A DNA stretch of 64,000 nucleotides, taken from contig CAJUBZ010000010.1 of the NCBI GenBank assembly GCA_910584795.1, forward strand, positions 1-64,000. Direction: 5' to 3'. The notes under the pieces were generated by a model. The model ran no database searches. It saw only the letters and a program-made list of their open reading frames with translations, and was not told where the DNA came from. The stretch is from an uncultured Eubacterium sp. Its GTDB lineage: Bacteria; Bacillota; Clostridia; Lachnospirales; Lachnospiraceae. Position 1 is the first letter of the stretch; every line of letters starts with the position of its first letter. Shown here in pieces: positions 26,006-33,162 of the stretch. The position numbers and the translations under genes are program-made.

Positions 26006-27391
26006 ATGATTCTTGACAGGTACGAGTATAGCAAACTTGCTAATTCTAAATTACCAAGTTCCTGGCAATCACAATCTTCTCTTGATGAGTTGCAGGAGTT
26101 TCTTCAACAGAATTGGGAACAAAGAGCTGTTTTTTATGAAGATGGAGAAATTAGTAGCCAACAGCAGTTTTTAGATTTTACAGGGCAACAAGGGATAAGA
26201 ACAAAGAAGTATATAGGAACGATAGTATTTAGAGGTGAACAATTAAATATTTATCCCAGAGTATTTAGTACGGAAAAAGAGGATCATGATACAGATGATT
26301 TAACCCCAAAACATCTTCTTAAAAATCTAGTCAAATGGATTGAACATTGTAATAAATTAGATTATCCGTTTATTAATATCTCAAGTGAATTAAGTGATGA
26401 AGAAGATTTAAAAGAATTATTTATTACTTTGTATATCAGATATGTCAAGAGCGCGATTGAAAGAGGATTATATTATCAGTATGTAGATGACACACAGGAC
26501 TGTACAAGCATAAAGGGAAAATTTGATATTAAAGATTATTTTGTAAATAAAATTCCAAATGGTCAGGCAGATAAGTTTCGTTGTACATATTCCAATTTTG
26601 AATTTGATAATAAAGTGAATAGAATAATCAAATATACTTGTAAACAGTTGATTAATATCACATCAAAGAAAAATCAGAAAGTAATAAGAACTATACTGAC
26701 ACGATTAAATGAAATATCAGACACACCATGTTCTCCAAATGATTGTAATGGCATTAGATTGAGCAAGATGCATAGACACTATGGAATTATTATTAGTATG
26801 AGTAAAATGTTTTTATTAAATAAAATGTCAAATTATTCTATAGATACAAATGAATCATTTTGTTTTTTGTTTCCTACTGATTTGTTGTTTGAAGGATTTA
26901 TTGGTGGCTTTATGAAGGAAGTTCTTCATGAATATGGTGGAAGAGTAATGTTGCAAGAAAGTAGGATGAGTCTTGTAGAAAAAATTATTTATAAAGGAGA
27001 GACGAGTGGTGCAGCATTTACTATGAGACATGATATACTTGCCGAATTCAAGGGAAAAGTATTTATACTAGACACAAAGTATAAAGAAATGTCTAGATTT
27101 GAGGATAATCCAGATTACAAGTCAATAATAAGTAATGAGGCAAAACAAAGTGATTTATATCAGGTTCTTGAGTATGCAAGAAAAAGAGATATTGAAGATG
27201 TGTATCTTCTTTATCCAATGTATAGATATGAGGAAAAAGAAGAGGAGTTTCCTTTTGCTGTAAGCGAGAGCTCGGGTGGAAATATTAATGTACATTTTAT
27301 AAGACTACCTTTCATATTTGAAGAAGATGAAGAAAGAACAAAACAACAGTTGACAGATGTAATAAAATTAGTCTTTGAAATAGAAAAATAG
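26006..27391 (+). CDS. McrC/LlaJI-type restriction endonuclease subunit (R2-like)
   Basis: 461 residues. N-terminal module RTKKYIGTIVFRGEQLNIYP matches the McrC/LlaJI family; a PD-(D/E)xK nuclease core is visible as Asp343 (RHDILAEF) then Asp356-Thr-Lys358 (LDTKYKEM), followed by QSDLYQVLEYAR, a conserved helix of this nuclease group. The start ATG 26006 is one base after the stop of the McrB-like gene, so they are translationally coupled and likely form one complex. Confidence 0.88.
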   Translation: MILDRYEYSKLANSKLPSSWQSQSSLDELQEFLQQNWEQRAVFYEDGEISSQQQFLDFTGQQGIRTKKYIGTIVFRGEQLNIYPRVFSTEKEDHDTDDLTPKHLLKNLVKWIEHCNKLDYPFINISSELSDEEDLKELFITLYIRYVKSAIERGLYYQYVDDTQDCTSIKGKFDIKDYFVNKIPNGQADKFRCTYSNFEFDNKVNRIIKYTCKQLINITSKKNQKVIRTILTRLNEISDTPCSPNDCNGIRLSKMHRHYGIIISMSKMFLLNKMSNYSIDTNESFCFLFPTDLLFEGFIGGFMKEVLHEYGGRVMLQESRMSLVEKIIYKGETSGAAFTMRHDILAEFKGKVFILDTKYKEMSRFEDNPDYKSIISNEAKQSDLYQVLEYARKRDIEDVYLLYPMYRYEEKEEEFPFAVSESSGGNINVHFIRLPFIFEEDEERTKQQLTDVIKLVFEIEK

Positions 27392-27393
27392 TA

Positions 27394-27422
27394 TTGACAA
27401 AGGAACAAACGTTCGGTATATT
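27394..27422 (+). promoter_or_regulatory. promoter containing a LexA (SOS) box
   Basis: TTGACA (27394-27399), exactly 17 nt, TATATT (27417-27422). Inside the spacer is GAACAAACGTTC (27403-27414), which fits the Gram-positive LexA box CGAACRNRYGTTCG except for the first base. It starts 3 nt after the nuclease stop codon and would be repressed until DNA damage. Confidence 0.8.
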
Positions 27423-27424
27423 GT

Positions 27425-27568
27425 ATTTATCAGATTCGCTACCTGATAAATTATAGTAAAAAAGAAAATTAGAATATATTTGTCGCGGCCTAGTGACATT
27501 CCCTTTTCAGAGGCCTGACAGAAGAGAGTGATATTAGTAGATATCTTTCTTCTGTTGGGCTTTTGCAA
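27425..27568 (+). ncRNA. candidate SOS-controlled structured RNA
   Basis: Downstream of the LexA-box promoter there is no coding frame but three hairpins: ATTTATCAG/CTGATAAAT (27425-27451), GGCCT/AGGCC (27487-27515) and ACAGAAGA/TCTTCTGT (27518-27555), the last followed by GGGCTTTTGCAATTTT, which could terminate. That would give an RNA of about 135 nt. It might instead be the leader of the regulator gene at 27723. Confidence 0.5.
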
Positions 27569-27613
27569 TTTTATGAAATAAAGATAAAACATTAGCGTAA
27601 TAATTAAATACCA

Positions 27614-27690
27614 ATACGCAATTTGCATATATATGGCATAAATAAGGAATTAAATAAAATATTGACATATAAATGCGAAAGATGTATAAA
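27614..27690 (+). promoter_or_regulatory. promoter and possible operator of the XRE-type regulator
   Basis: TTGACA (27662-27667), 17-nt spacer, TATAAA (27685-27690): a strong promoter. Upstream, ATACGCAA-T-TTGCATAT (27614-27630) is a 17-bp near-perfect inverted repeat that could be an operator for this or the next regulator. Confidence 0.7.
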
Positions 27691-27722
27691 TATACTATAA
27701 AAATTTAAACAGAGGTGTAGAT

Positions 27723-28850
27723 GTGCAAAAAAATGATGAGAAAATAGAAAAATTTTTACAGTATGCCTCCCTTGGTACTGCTAAAAAAGAAGAAGTTACA
27801 GAGGCGATTGAAAAAATCACAAGCAGAATGAACGATACAAATAGTGAGATTGTGCTTATCGAAGATTTTTTTAAGAGTGTATCAAATAAAAATCCAGAGG
27901 GATTAAAGGATACAGAAAAAATAAAGGAGTTGGCTTTATCGTATGGGATTGAGCCAGATAGTATTGATCATATTGAAGAATATAGGGAGATAAATACTAG
28001 ATTGTTATCTTATTTGACAGAATTACAACGAATTAGTAATACAATGTATAAATCATTTGATAAAGCATTATGTTTTTCCAATATTCGCTATTTAATGAAA
28101 GATAGTGATGTAAAAATAGGACAAATAGAAAGGGAAGCAGGTTTTCGTTTAGGTTATCTTGCAAGATTAGAAAAGCCAGATAATACAACAGAGCCAAGTA
28201 TTGAGTTTATCGCTACGGCAGCAAAAATGTTAAAAGTAAGCATAGACACTCTTATTTCAGTAAATTTATCGGAAATGACACCAACTGAAAAGTATATACA
28301 AAGTTTCTTGGATAAGGTAAAGGCAGACACTTTGGCGGATAAATTGGATTGGGAAGTAGAAAAATCCGATGATTTAAATGGAATGGAATCGGATCAGGAT
28401 GGATATGTTGAACATCCACTCTTTGATTATGAAACATTTTATGAGGAAAGTGAATGTGGTTACCCAAATCAAGTCACACGCATAATTTTCAAATCTAATA
28501 GTTTTGGTACAAATACTATAATTAGCGGAAAATGTTTTAATTTAAGGTTAAAAAATGGTGTATATCTTTATTTAATGAATATACAAAAAAATATATATAC
28601 GTCAGGGGACACAAATACGATGGCAAAAGAGATATGGATGTATACACCAGATTTAGGGAGTCAATTATTAGTAACTAATAAGCAAAAGTCTCTATTAAAT
28701 CCGATGGTTGATGTTTTGTATCAAACAGTTAATGAACGAATGAAACATCCAAAATTAAAAAGGGAAGTGCAAAATGCAATAGAAGCTTTTATGAATGACG
28801 ATTTAGAGGATGATCCAATAGATGATAATGGTTTGCCGTTTAATTTTTAA
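27723..28850 (+). CDS. XRE-type helix-turn-helix regulator with C-terminal domain
   Basis: 375 residues. Around 115-175 there is a Cro/cI-like HTH (KIGQIEREAGFRLGYLARLE, then AAKMLKVSIDTLI). The N-terminal 110 residues are helical and charged; the C-terminal 180 residues are unrecognised and end in acidic sequence. No peptidase motif of the LexA/cI type is obvious. It opens the phage control region, so a lysogeny regulator is likely by position. GTG start with AGAGGTG upstream; an ATG two bases before is out of frame. Confidence 0.75.
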   Translation: MQKNDEKIEKFLQYASLGTAKKEEVTEAIEKITSRMNDTNSEIVLIEDFFKSVSNKNPEGLKDTEKIKELALSYGIEPDSIDHIEEYREINTRLLSYLTELQRISNTMYKSFDKALCFSNIRYLMKDSDVKIGQIEREAGFRLGYLARLEKPDNTTEPSIEFIATAAKMLKVSIDTLISVNLSEMTPTEKYIQSFLDKVKADTLADKLDWEVEKSDDLNGMESDQDGYVEHPLFDYETFYEESECGYPNQVTRIIFKSNSFGTNTIISGKCFNLRLKNGVYLYLMNIQKNIYTSGDTNTMAKEIWMYTPDLGSQLLVTNKQKSLLNPMVDVLYQTVNERMKHPKLKREVQNAIEAFMNDDLEDDPIDDNGLPFNF

Positions 28851-28862
28851 GGAGGGGTGTGA

Positions 28863-29027
28863 ATGCAAGAAGTACATGTGGCATGTCCGTGTTGCAAAAA
28901 TAAGAGATTATTTGATATAGATGCAAAAACGGAAGGGCGCATTATAATTAAATGTCCTATATGCAAACAAATCGTATCAATATCAAGTCACAATTTTAAA
29001 TTACGCACTGAGCGAATCGAAGCATAA
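28863..29027 (+). CDS. small zinc-ribbon protein (Com-like)
   Basis: 54 residues with two cysteine pairs, CPCC (near 8-11) and CPIC (31-34), separated by about 20 residues including RLFDIDAKTEG. This is the pattern of Mu Com-like zinc fingers, which act on mRNA. AAGGAGGGGTG precedes ATG 28863. It directly follows the XRE gene, probably in one transcript, and is ended by a large terminator. Confidence 0.8.
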   Translation: MQEVHVACPCCKNKRLFDIDAKTEGRIIIKCPICKQIVSISSHNFKLRTERIEA

Positions 29028-29043
29028 GAAATTATAGCTATCA

Positions 29044-29096
29044 AGGCCTGGCGAAAGATAGACACATAAATGTGTTTATTTCGCAGGTCTTTTTTG
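29044..29096 (+). terminator. terminator after the Com-like gene
   Basis: AGGCCTGGCGAAAGATAG pairs imperfectly with TATTTCGCAGGTCT, with an inner ACACAT/ATGTGT stem, and is followed by six Ts. Confidence 0.85.
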
Positions 29097-29147
29097 TTGA
29101 CAATTTATTATCGTATTGATAAAATACAAAGTGTATTGCAACAATAC
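29097..29147 (+). promoter_or_regulatory. strong promoter with GTATTG operator repeats
   Basis: TTGACA (29097-29102), 17-nt spacer, TAAAAT (29120-29125) with extended -10 TG. GTATTG occurs at 29113-29118 and again in the perfect inverted repeat GTATTG-CAA-CAATAC (29133-29147), placed at and just after the start site, as expected for repressor operators. Its -35 overlaps the end of the preceding terminator T run. Confidence 0.75.
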
Positions 29148-29164
29148 AGTAAAAGGAGGCAAAA

Positions 29165-29980
29165 ATGTCTGATTTAAGAATAGAAAATTTAGATGAAGTA
29201 TTGGAGGAGTTTGAAAAAACAGCATTATTAACGAAAGATGTGCTTTTAAAAGATTTGAAATGGAAAGCGAATGCATTTGAATCATTAAAAGATTTTAGTG
29301 ATGTGATGCATCATTCTGCGGAATTTAAATCTTTGTTTTTAAATATGATAAATAAGTTGATAGAAGAAGTTGAACATAATAAGTTTTTTGACAAATTAGA
29401 ACCGTGGTGGAGTTATTCATATAAAATAAATGAAAGTTGTGCAACAGTATCATTATGTCATTATTCATATTGGTATTCGTTAGATGATGATGGAAAGTAT
29501 ATTGATAAGGATTTAGACATTGATACTGAATATGAACTGATAAGAGTTGATGCACGCTTTTTGACAGTAGAAGAATATGCAAAACTCTATAAAGTTAAAG
29601 TAGGAACTGTTAGACAATGGATACGAAGAGGAAAATTGAGAACAGCAAAAAAGTATGGTAATGAATGGAGAATATCTGAATTGAGTGAAGTATATAGTGG
29701 CAGATTTAAACCAGCCACTTATTATATTGATGAACTTTTTAGTGTTCCTGATGAGTATGCATTTCTGGAAGGATATAGAAGTGTTGGAATTACAAAAAAT
29801 AAAGAAGATAGGGGGTTATTTAAGGTGATGCTTACTGGAGAAAAAATGGAATCGAAAGCTGTTTACCTGACAGTTAAGGAGCGTGAAAAATTTGAACTTT
29901 TTTTAATTAGTAATCCATTCATACAATATCGACCGGAAACTTATGATGATTATGAGAATTGGAGGCGATATGATGATTAA
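29165..29980 (+). CDS. DNA-binding protein with excisionase/MerR-like HTH
   Basis: 271 residues. The middle (about 133-190) reads LTVEEYAKLYKVKVGTVRQW then IRRGKLRTAKK..EWRIS, a clear helix-turn-helix of the excisionase/HTH_17 type. The N-terminal 125 and C-terminal 80 residues are not recognised. The protein is much longer than a phage excisionase, so a regulator, perhaps of its own operator-bearing promoter, is more likely. AAAGGAGG precedes ATG. Confidence 0.75.
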   Translation: MSDLRIENLDEVLEEFEKTALLTKDVLLKDLKWKANAFESLKDFSDVMHHSAEFKSLFLNMINKLIEEVEHNKFFDKLEPWWSYSYKINESCATVSLCHYSYWYSLDDDGKYIDKDLDIDTEYELIRVDARFLTVEEYAKLYKVKVGTVRQWIRRGKLRTAKKYGNEWRISELSEVYSGRFKPATYYIDELFSVPDEYAFLEGYRSVGITKNKEDRGLFKVMLTGEKMESKAVYLTVKEREKFELFLISNPFIQYRPETYDDYENWRRYDD

Positions 29981-30140
29981 AATATTTGATAAAAAAGGCA
30001 AACGGGTTTTCGATGCTGAATCTGCAAATGGTGATGATATAAAAATTGTTTTAAAAGACAGTAAAAAAGTAATGCGAGAAATTTATTTAAGTGAGATAAA
30101 AGAACAATTAAAGAAATCAGAATTAACTACTGAGCTTTGA
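29970..30140 (+). CDS. small hypothetical protein
   Basis: 56 residues, overlapping the previous gene by 11 nt with its own GGAGG (29961-29965). The sequence begins MMIKIFDKKGKRVFDAES and ends in a charged helix (EIKEQLKKSELT). Not recognised. The coupling suggests it works with the HTH protein, perhaps as partner or antitoxin-like protein; this is a guess. Confidence 0.6.
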   Translation: MMIKIFDKKGKRVFDAESANGDDIKIVLKDSKKVMREIYLSEIKEQLKKSELTTEL

Positions 30141-30165
30141 TCCGAAATATACGAGATACTAAATG

Positions 30166-30222
30166 CCAGAGTTGATATTAGAAATAGATAAGTTCTATTT
30201 GTGATATTAACTCTGGTTTTTT
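30166..30222 (+). terminator. strong terminator
   Basis: CCAGAGTTGATATTA and TGATATTAACTCTGG form the long stem, with inner AAATAGA/TCTATTT, followed by six Ts. It ends the regulator operon. Confidence 0.92.
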
Positions 30223-30310
30223 GTCGTTTAAAAGAAAAAATTAAAAAATAAACGAAGAATAAATAGGTAGAAAAAATTTATTTCTGCAAAAAAATGTAAA
30301 AATATGAAAT

Positions 30311-30339
30311 TTAGTAAACTAATAAAAAAACTATATATT
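30311..30339 (+). promoter_or_regulatory. weak putative early promoter
   Basis: TTAGTA, 17-nt spacer, TATATT (30334-30339). The -35 is poor. It is offered because the early operon must start in the gene-free stretch 30223-30667. Confidence 0.35.
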
Positions 30340-30496
30340 AATGGGATATGAATGTAGGTCAATATTATTCACGGTAATTAATCTTATATATCTAAAACTT
30401 ATAAGTTGAGTTGTTGGTGTAAATGTTTATAGCAAGAACTGAATCTATAAGATTCAAGAAAAAATTAAAACTGAATCACACTTGCTGATTATATGA

Positions 30497-30651
30497 AAGT
30501 GCACAGGAAGCAAGCGGGATGTACATATTTTAAATTTAAGTCCAAATAGGACAGGTTTAAAAAAGTATATTTGACCGCTTAATTCTTGTGTACTTTTTTG
30601 TGCAGGTCATCAAAGCCATATGTACATCCTTTCGTGATTCTCCAAGGAGAA
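30497..30651 (+). ncRNA. structured leader with two crossing long helices
   Basis: First helix: 30497-30517 pairs with 30575-30595 at 19 of 21 positions, counting two G-U pairs. Second helix: GGATGTACATAT (30517-30528) pairs perfectly with ATATGTACATCC (30618-30629). The arms are in the order 1-2-1-2, so the helices form a pseudoknot or exclude each other. A run of Ts follows the first helix, and TTCTCC-AA-GGAGAA (30638-30651) can mask a ribosome site before the next gene. This looks like a regulatory RNA; no known class is recognised. Confidence 0.6.
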
Positions 30652-30667
30652 AGGATGGTAAGAAACC

Positions 30668-31297
30668 ATGAAAAGAGAATCAATTAATTATTATAACAAG
30701 GAAGCACATATGGAAAGTGATGGAACTTATGTTTATTACCGTTATGACGGAGATACCGGAAGATATATAAAAGAAACACTTCGGCAAGAGAATGACGGTT
30801 CATATACATATATTCAAGCAGATCCGGATACTAACGAGATAATAGAAACAAAAATAAAAAACGATGAAAATACAAGTTGGATAGAGTTTCAGGACAGCAT
30901 GGATCGTGAATGGGCCACGGCAGAAGAGCGTTTTTGTGACAATAATATTAAGGATATGAATATTAGTGTGGGTGATGATTCAGGAGCTGAATTCAATTTA
31001 TTGGATAATATAGCTACATATATGGGAGAGCCGGTAAAAGAATTATTTGGCGAAGAACCAAGTGAAAATGAAATCATAGATTTGGTTTGTGCAGTAGTAA
31101 ATGAAATGCCGGAAAGTTGGCAGACATTATTCTATGAACATTTCGGAGAGAGGAAGTTTTTAGAGCAAATTAAAGATGAAGAAAATGCCCGGCTTGGAAC
31201 AAATAAATCAAAACAGGCATTCAGTAAGAGAAAACAGAAGATTATAAACAGAGTTGCAAAAGCATTAACTGATGCTGGATATGAGTGCGATAAATAG
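30668..31297 (+). CDS. phage early protein with sigma region 4-like C-terminus
   Basis: 209 residues, highly acidic. The C-terminal 70 residues (ESWQTLFYEHFGERKFLEQI, then KQAFSKRKQKIINRVAKAL) have the spacing of a sigma-70 region 4 or similar helix-turn-helix: LF..HFGE.K..EEI...NKSKQAFSKRKQKI. The N-terminus (TYVYYRYDGDTGRYIKET) has repeated tyrosine-rich strands of unknown use. Position as first gene of the replication operon fits an early transcription regulator, an inference. Confidence 0.6.
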   Translation: MKRESINYYNKEAHMESDGTYVYYRYDGDTGRYIKETLRQENDGSYTYIQADPDTNEIIETKIKNDENTSWIEFQDSMDREWATAEERFCDNNIKDMNISVGDDSGAEFNLLDNIATYMGEPVKELFGEEPSENEIIDLVCAVVNEMPESWQTLFYEHFGERKFLEQIKDEENARLGTNKSKQAFSKRKQKIINRVAKALTDAGYECDK

Positions 31298-31320
31298 GGT
31301 TGTCCTTTTTTCTGATTATA
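31297..31320 (+). repeat. GGGTTGTC element, copy A
   Basis: GGGTTGTCCTTTTTTCTGAT followed by TATA. It begins at the stop codon of the preceding gene. Two further copies lie at 34646 and 34695. Confidence 0.7.
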
Positions 31321-31363
31321 GGTGGAAATACCACAAATTATTAGGAAATGGAGGATATGCACT

Positions 31364-31588
31364 ATGAAGCATAAAGTAAAAGTTAATTTAGTTACAAGGC
31401 AGAAAAAGAAAGAGGAACTTTTAACAAACCGAACATTAAAATTGCCAAAAAGAATTATTACAGCATTACTTGGCGATGCAACACAGATTTTGATTCTGAA
31501 ACCTGGACAAACAGTAAAGACGGTAGAGTTTTATGAAATGCCGGATAAAGAAAATAAACAGGTGGAGGTAAACGGATATGGATGCTAA
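31364..31588 (+). CDS. small phage protein
   Basis: 74 residues with a basic N-terminus (MKHKVKVNLVTRQKKKEEL) and a beta-rich body (TLKLPKRIITALLGDATQIL, ILKPGQTVKTVEF). Not recognised. GGAGG precedes ATG 31364. Its end overlaps the SNF2 helicase start by 11 nt, so the two are translationally coupled. Confidence 0.65.
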   Translation: MKHKVKVNLVTRQKKKEELLTNRTLKLPKRIITALLGDATQILILKPGQTVKTVEFYEMPDKENKQVEVNGYGC

Positions 31589-33011
31589 TAGTTTACCGAT
31601 GCCTGTTAAAGGCAGACCATTTGCTCACCAACAAAATGCATTTGATTTTGCCTGCCAATTATTTGGTCTTACACCATCAGCTATAAGAAGTAATGGTGTG
31701 GCCATATTGGCAGAGATGGGGTGTGGCAAGACTTTTATAACTATCGGCATAATGGGAATAATGTATCAGTTCGGATTGGTAAACAGAGTTTTAATCTGTG
31801 CTCCGTTATCATTGCTTGGAGTATGGCAGGAAGAAATCGAGAAGTTTGCAGATTACCCGGCAACTATAACTGTTCTTAAAGGCAGTAGTGCAAAGAAAAA
31901 GGGACAACTGTTGCAAATTAAAAATGAAGGACTTCAGATTGTAATTGTTAATTATGAGAGTGCATGGAGACTTGAAAAAGAACTGCTAAAGTTTCATGCA
32001 GATATGGTCTGTGCTGATGAGGCTCACAAGATTAAAGAGGGAAGAACAGCACAGTCGAAAGCAATGCATAAGTTTTCTGATAATGCAAAATACAGATGTC
32101 TGCTTACAGGAACACTTATTACAAATAAAGAAATAGACGTACATAGCCAATATCGATTTGTAAATAAAGAGATCTTTGGGACAAGTTTTTATCAGTTTCG
32201 TAATCGATACTTTGATATGATGGGTTATGGAAATCATATACCGGTATTTCGGGAAAGTATGCGAGAAGATTTCTTGAGAAGATTACACTCCGTAGCATTT
32301 CGTGTTACGAAATCGGAGTGCCTGGATTTGCCGGAAATTATTGAAGAAGTGAGAAAAATAGAGCTAGAACCAAAGGCAATGAAATTATATAAAGAGCTCG
32401 AAAAAGAATCTTATGCAGAGCTTGGAGAAAGTGAAGTGTCAGCACCTAATATTCTGACAAAACTTTTACGGTTATCACAGGTCACGGGAGGACATCTTAC
32501 GGATGATGAAAAAAATACTACTCTTGTATCAAAAGCCAAGATAGATTATTTGGAAGATATTATTGATTCTTCTGTTGCTGAAGGAAAGAAAATAGTGGTT
32601 ATGGCACGTTTTGTTCCGGAACTTGATGACATTGAGGCAATGCTTGTTAAAAAGAAAATAGGATATGCTGTTATTCGTGGTGGTGTAAAAGATCGTGATG
32701 AGGAGATACATAGATTTCAAAACGAAGATAACTGTATGGTGTTTGTAGGAAATATTGCAGCGGCCGGGCTTGGTATCACACTTACGGCAGCATCCACTAT
32801 GGTATTCTATTCTCTTGATTACAGTATGAGTAATTTTGAGCAGGCGAAAGCAAGAATACACAGAGTGTCACAGAAAGAAAACTGCTTGTATATTTATCTT
32901 GTAGCCAAAGGAACAGTTGATGTAAAAGTATTAAGTGCATTAAGAAATAAAGTTAATTTAGCAAAGATGTTGGTGGATGATTACAGGAATGGAAATAACC
33001 CTTTCGAATAA
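31578..33011 (+). CDS. SNF2-family DNA helicase/translocase of phage type
   Basis: 477 residues: Walker A AEMGCGKTFITIG (about 45-57), DEAH-type Walker B ADEAHKIKEG (about 145), then the second RecA-like domain with GLGITLTAAS and the arginine finger motif QAKARIHRVSQ. Compact SNF2 proteins like this are typical of Firmicutes prophage replication modules that also carry a family A polymerase. Likely remodels or translocates on DNA during replication or repair. Confidence 0.9.
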   Translation: MDANSLPMPVKGRPFAHQQNAFDFACQLFGLTPSAIRSNGVAILAEMGCGKTFITIGIMGIMYQFGLVNRVLICAPLSLLGVWQEEIEKFADYPATITVLKGSSAKKKGQLLQIKNEGLQIVIVNYESAWRLEKELLKFHADMVCADEAHKIKEGRTAQSKAMHKFSDNAKYRCLLTGTLITNKEIDVHSQYRFVNKEIFGTSFYQFRNRYFDMMGYGNHIPVFRESMREDFLRRLHSVAFRVTKSECLDLPEIIEEVRKIELEPKAMKLYKELEKESYAELGESEVSAPNILTKLLRLSQVTGGHLTDDEKNTTLVSKAKIDYLEDIIDSSVAEGKKIVVMARFVPELDDIEAMLVKKKIGYAVIRGGVKDRDEEIHRFQNEDNCMVFVGNIAAAGLGITLTAASTMVFYSLDYSMSNFEQAKARIHRVSQKENCLYIYLVAKGTVDVKVLSALRNKVNLAKMLVDDYRNGNNPFE

Positions 33012-33049
33012 GAAGGGTAAAATTCTGTGGAAAAATCGCAAAAATTTCG

Positions 33050-33099
33050 TGATATACTACGCATATCACATTAGTACTATCTTTACAAGATAGTACTAA
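33050..33099 (+). promoter_or_regulatory. 19-nt palindromic element plus hairpin, copy 1
   Basis: TGATATACTACGCATATCA (33050-33068), identical to 52896-52914. It contains an extended -10-like TGATATACT and is a TGATAT/ATATCA inverted repeat. It is followed at once by an AGTACTATCTT/AAGATAGTACT hairpin (33073-33097). A promoter for the moron downstream, or a structured RNA, are both possible. Confidence 0.75.
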
Positions 33100-33162
33100 A
33101 TAAAACATTGTCTAAAAAGAACTAATAACGGTGTGTTGAAAGCTATGTCGGAGGTAGAATTA

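Noticed and set aside
23605..27391. Stand-alone type IV McrBC system
   Set aside because: Two cognate m5C methyltransferases precede in the same operon and a promoter with GACGC sites is present; the LlaJI-like type II arrangement explains all four genes better.
27721..27747. ATG start two bases before the XRE gene
   Set aside because: It reads eight codons to a stop in another frame; GTG 27723 gives the full regulator and fits the ribosome site.
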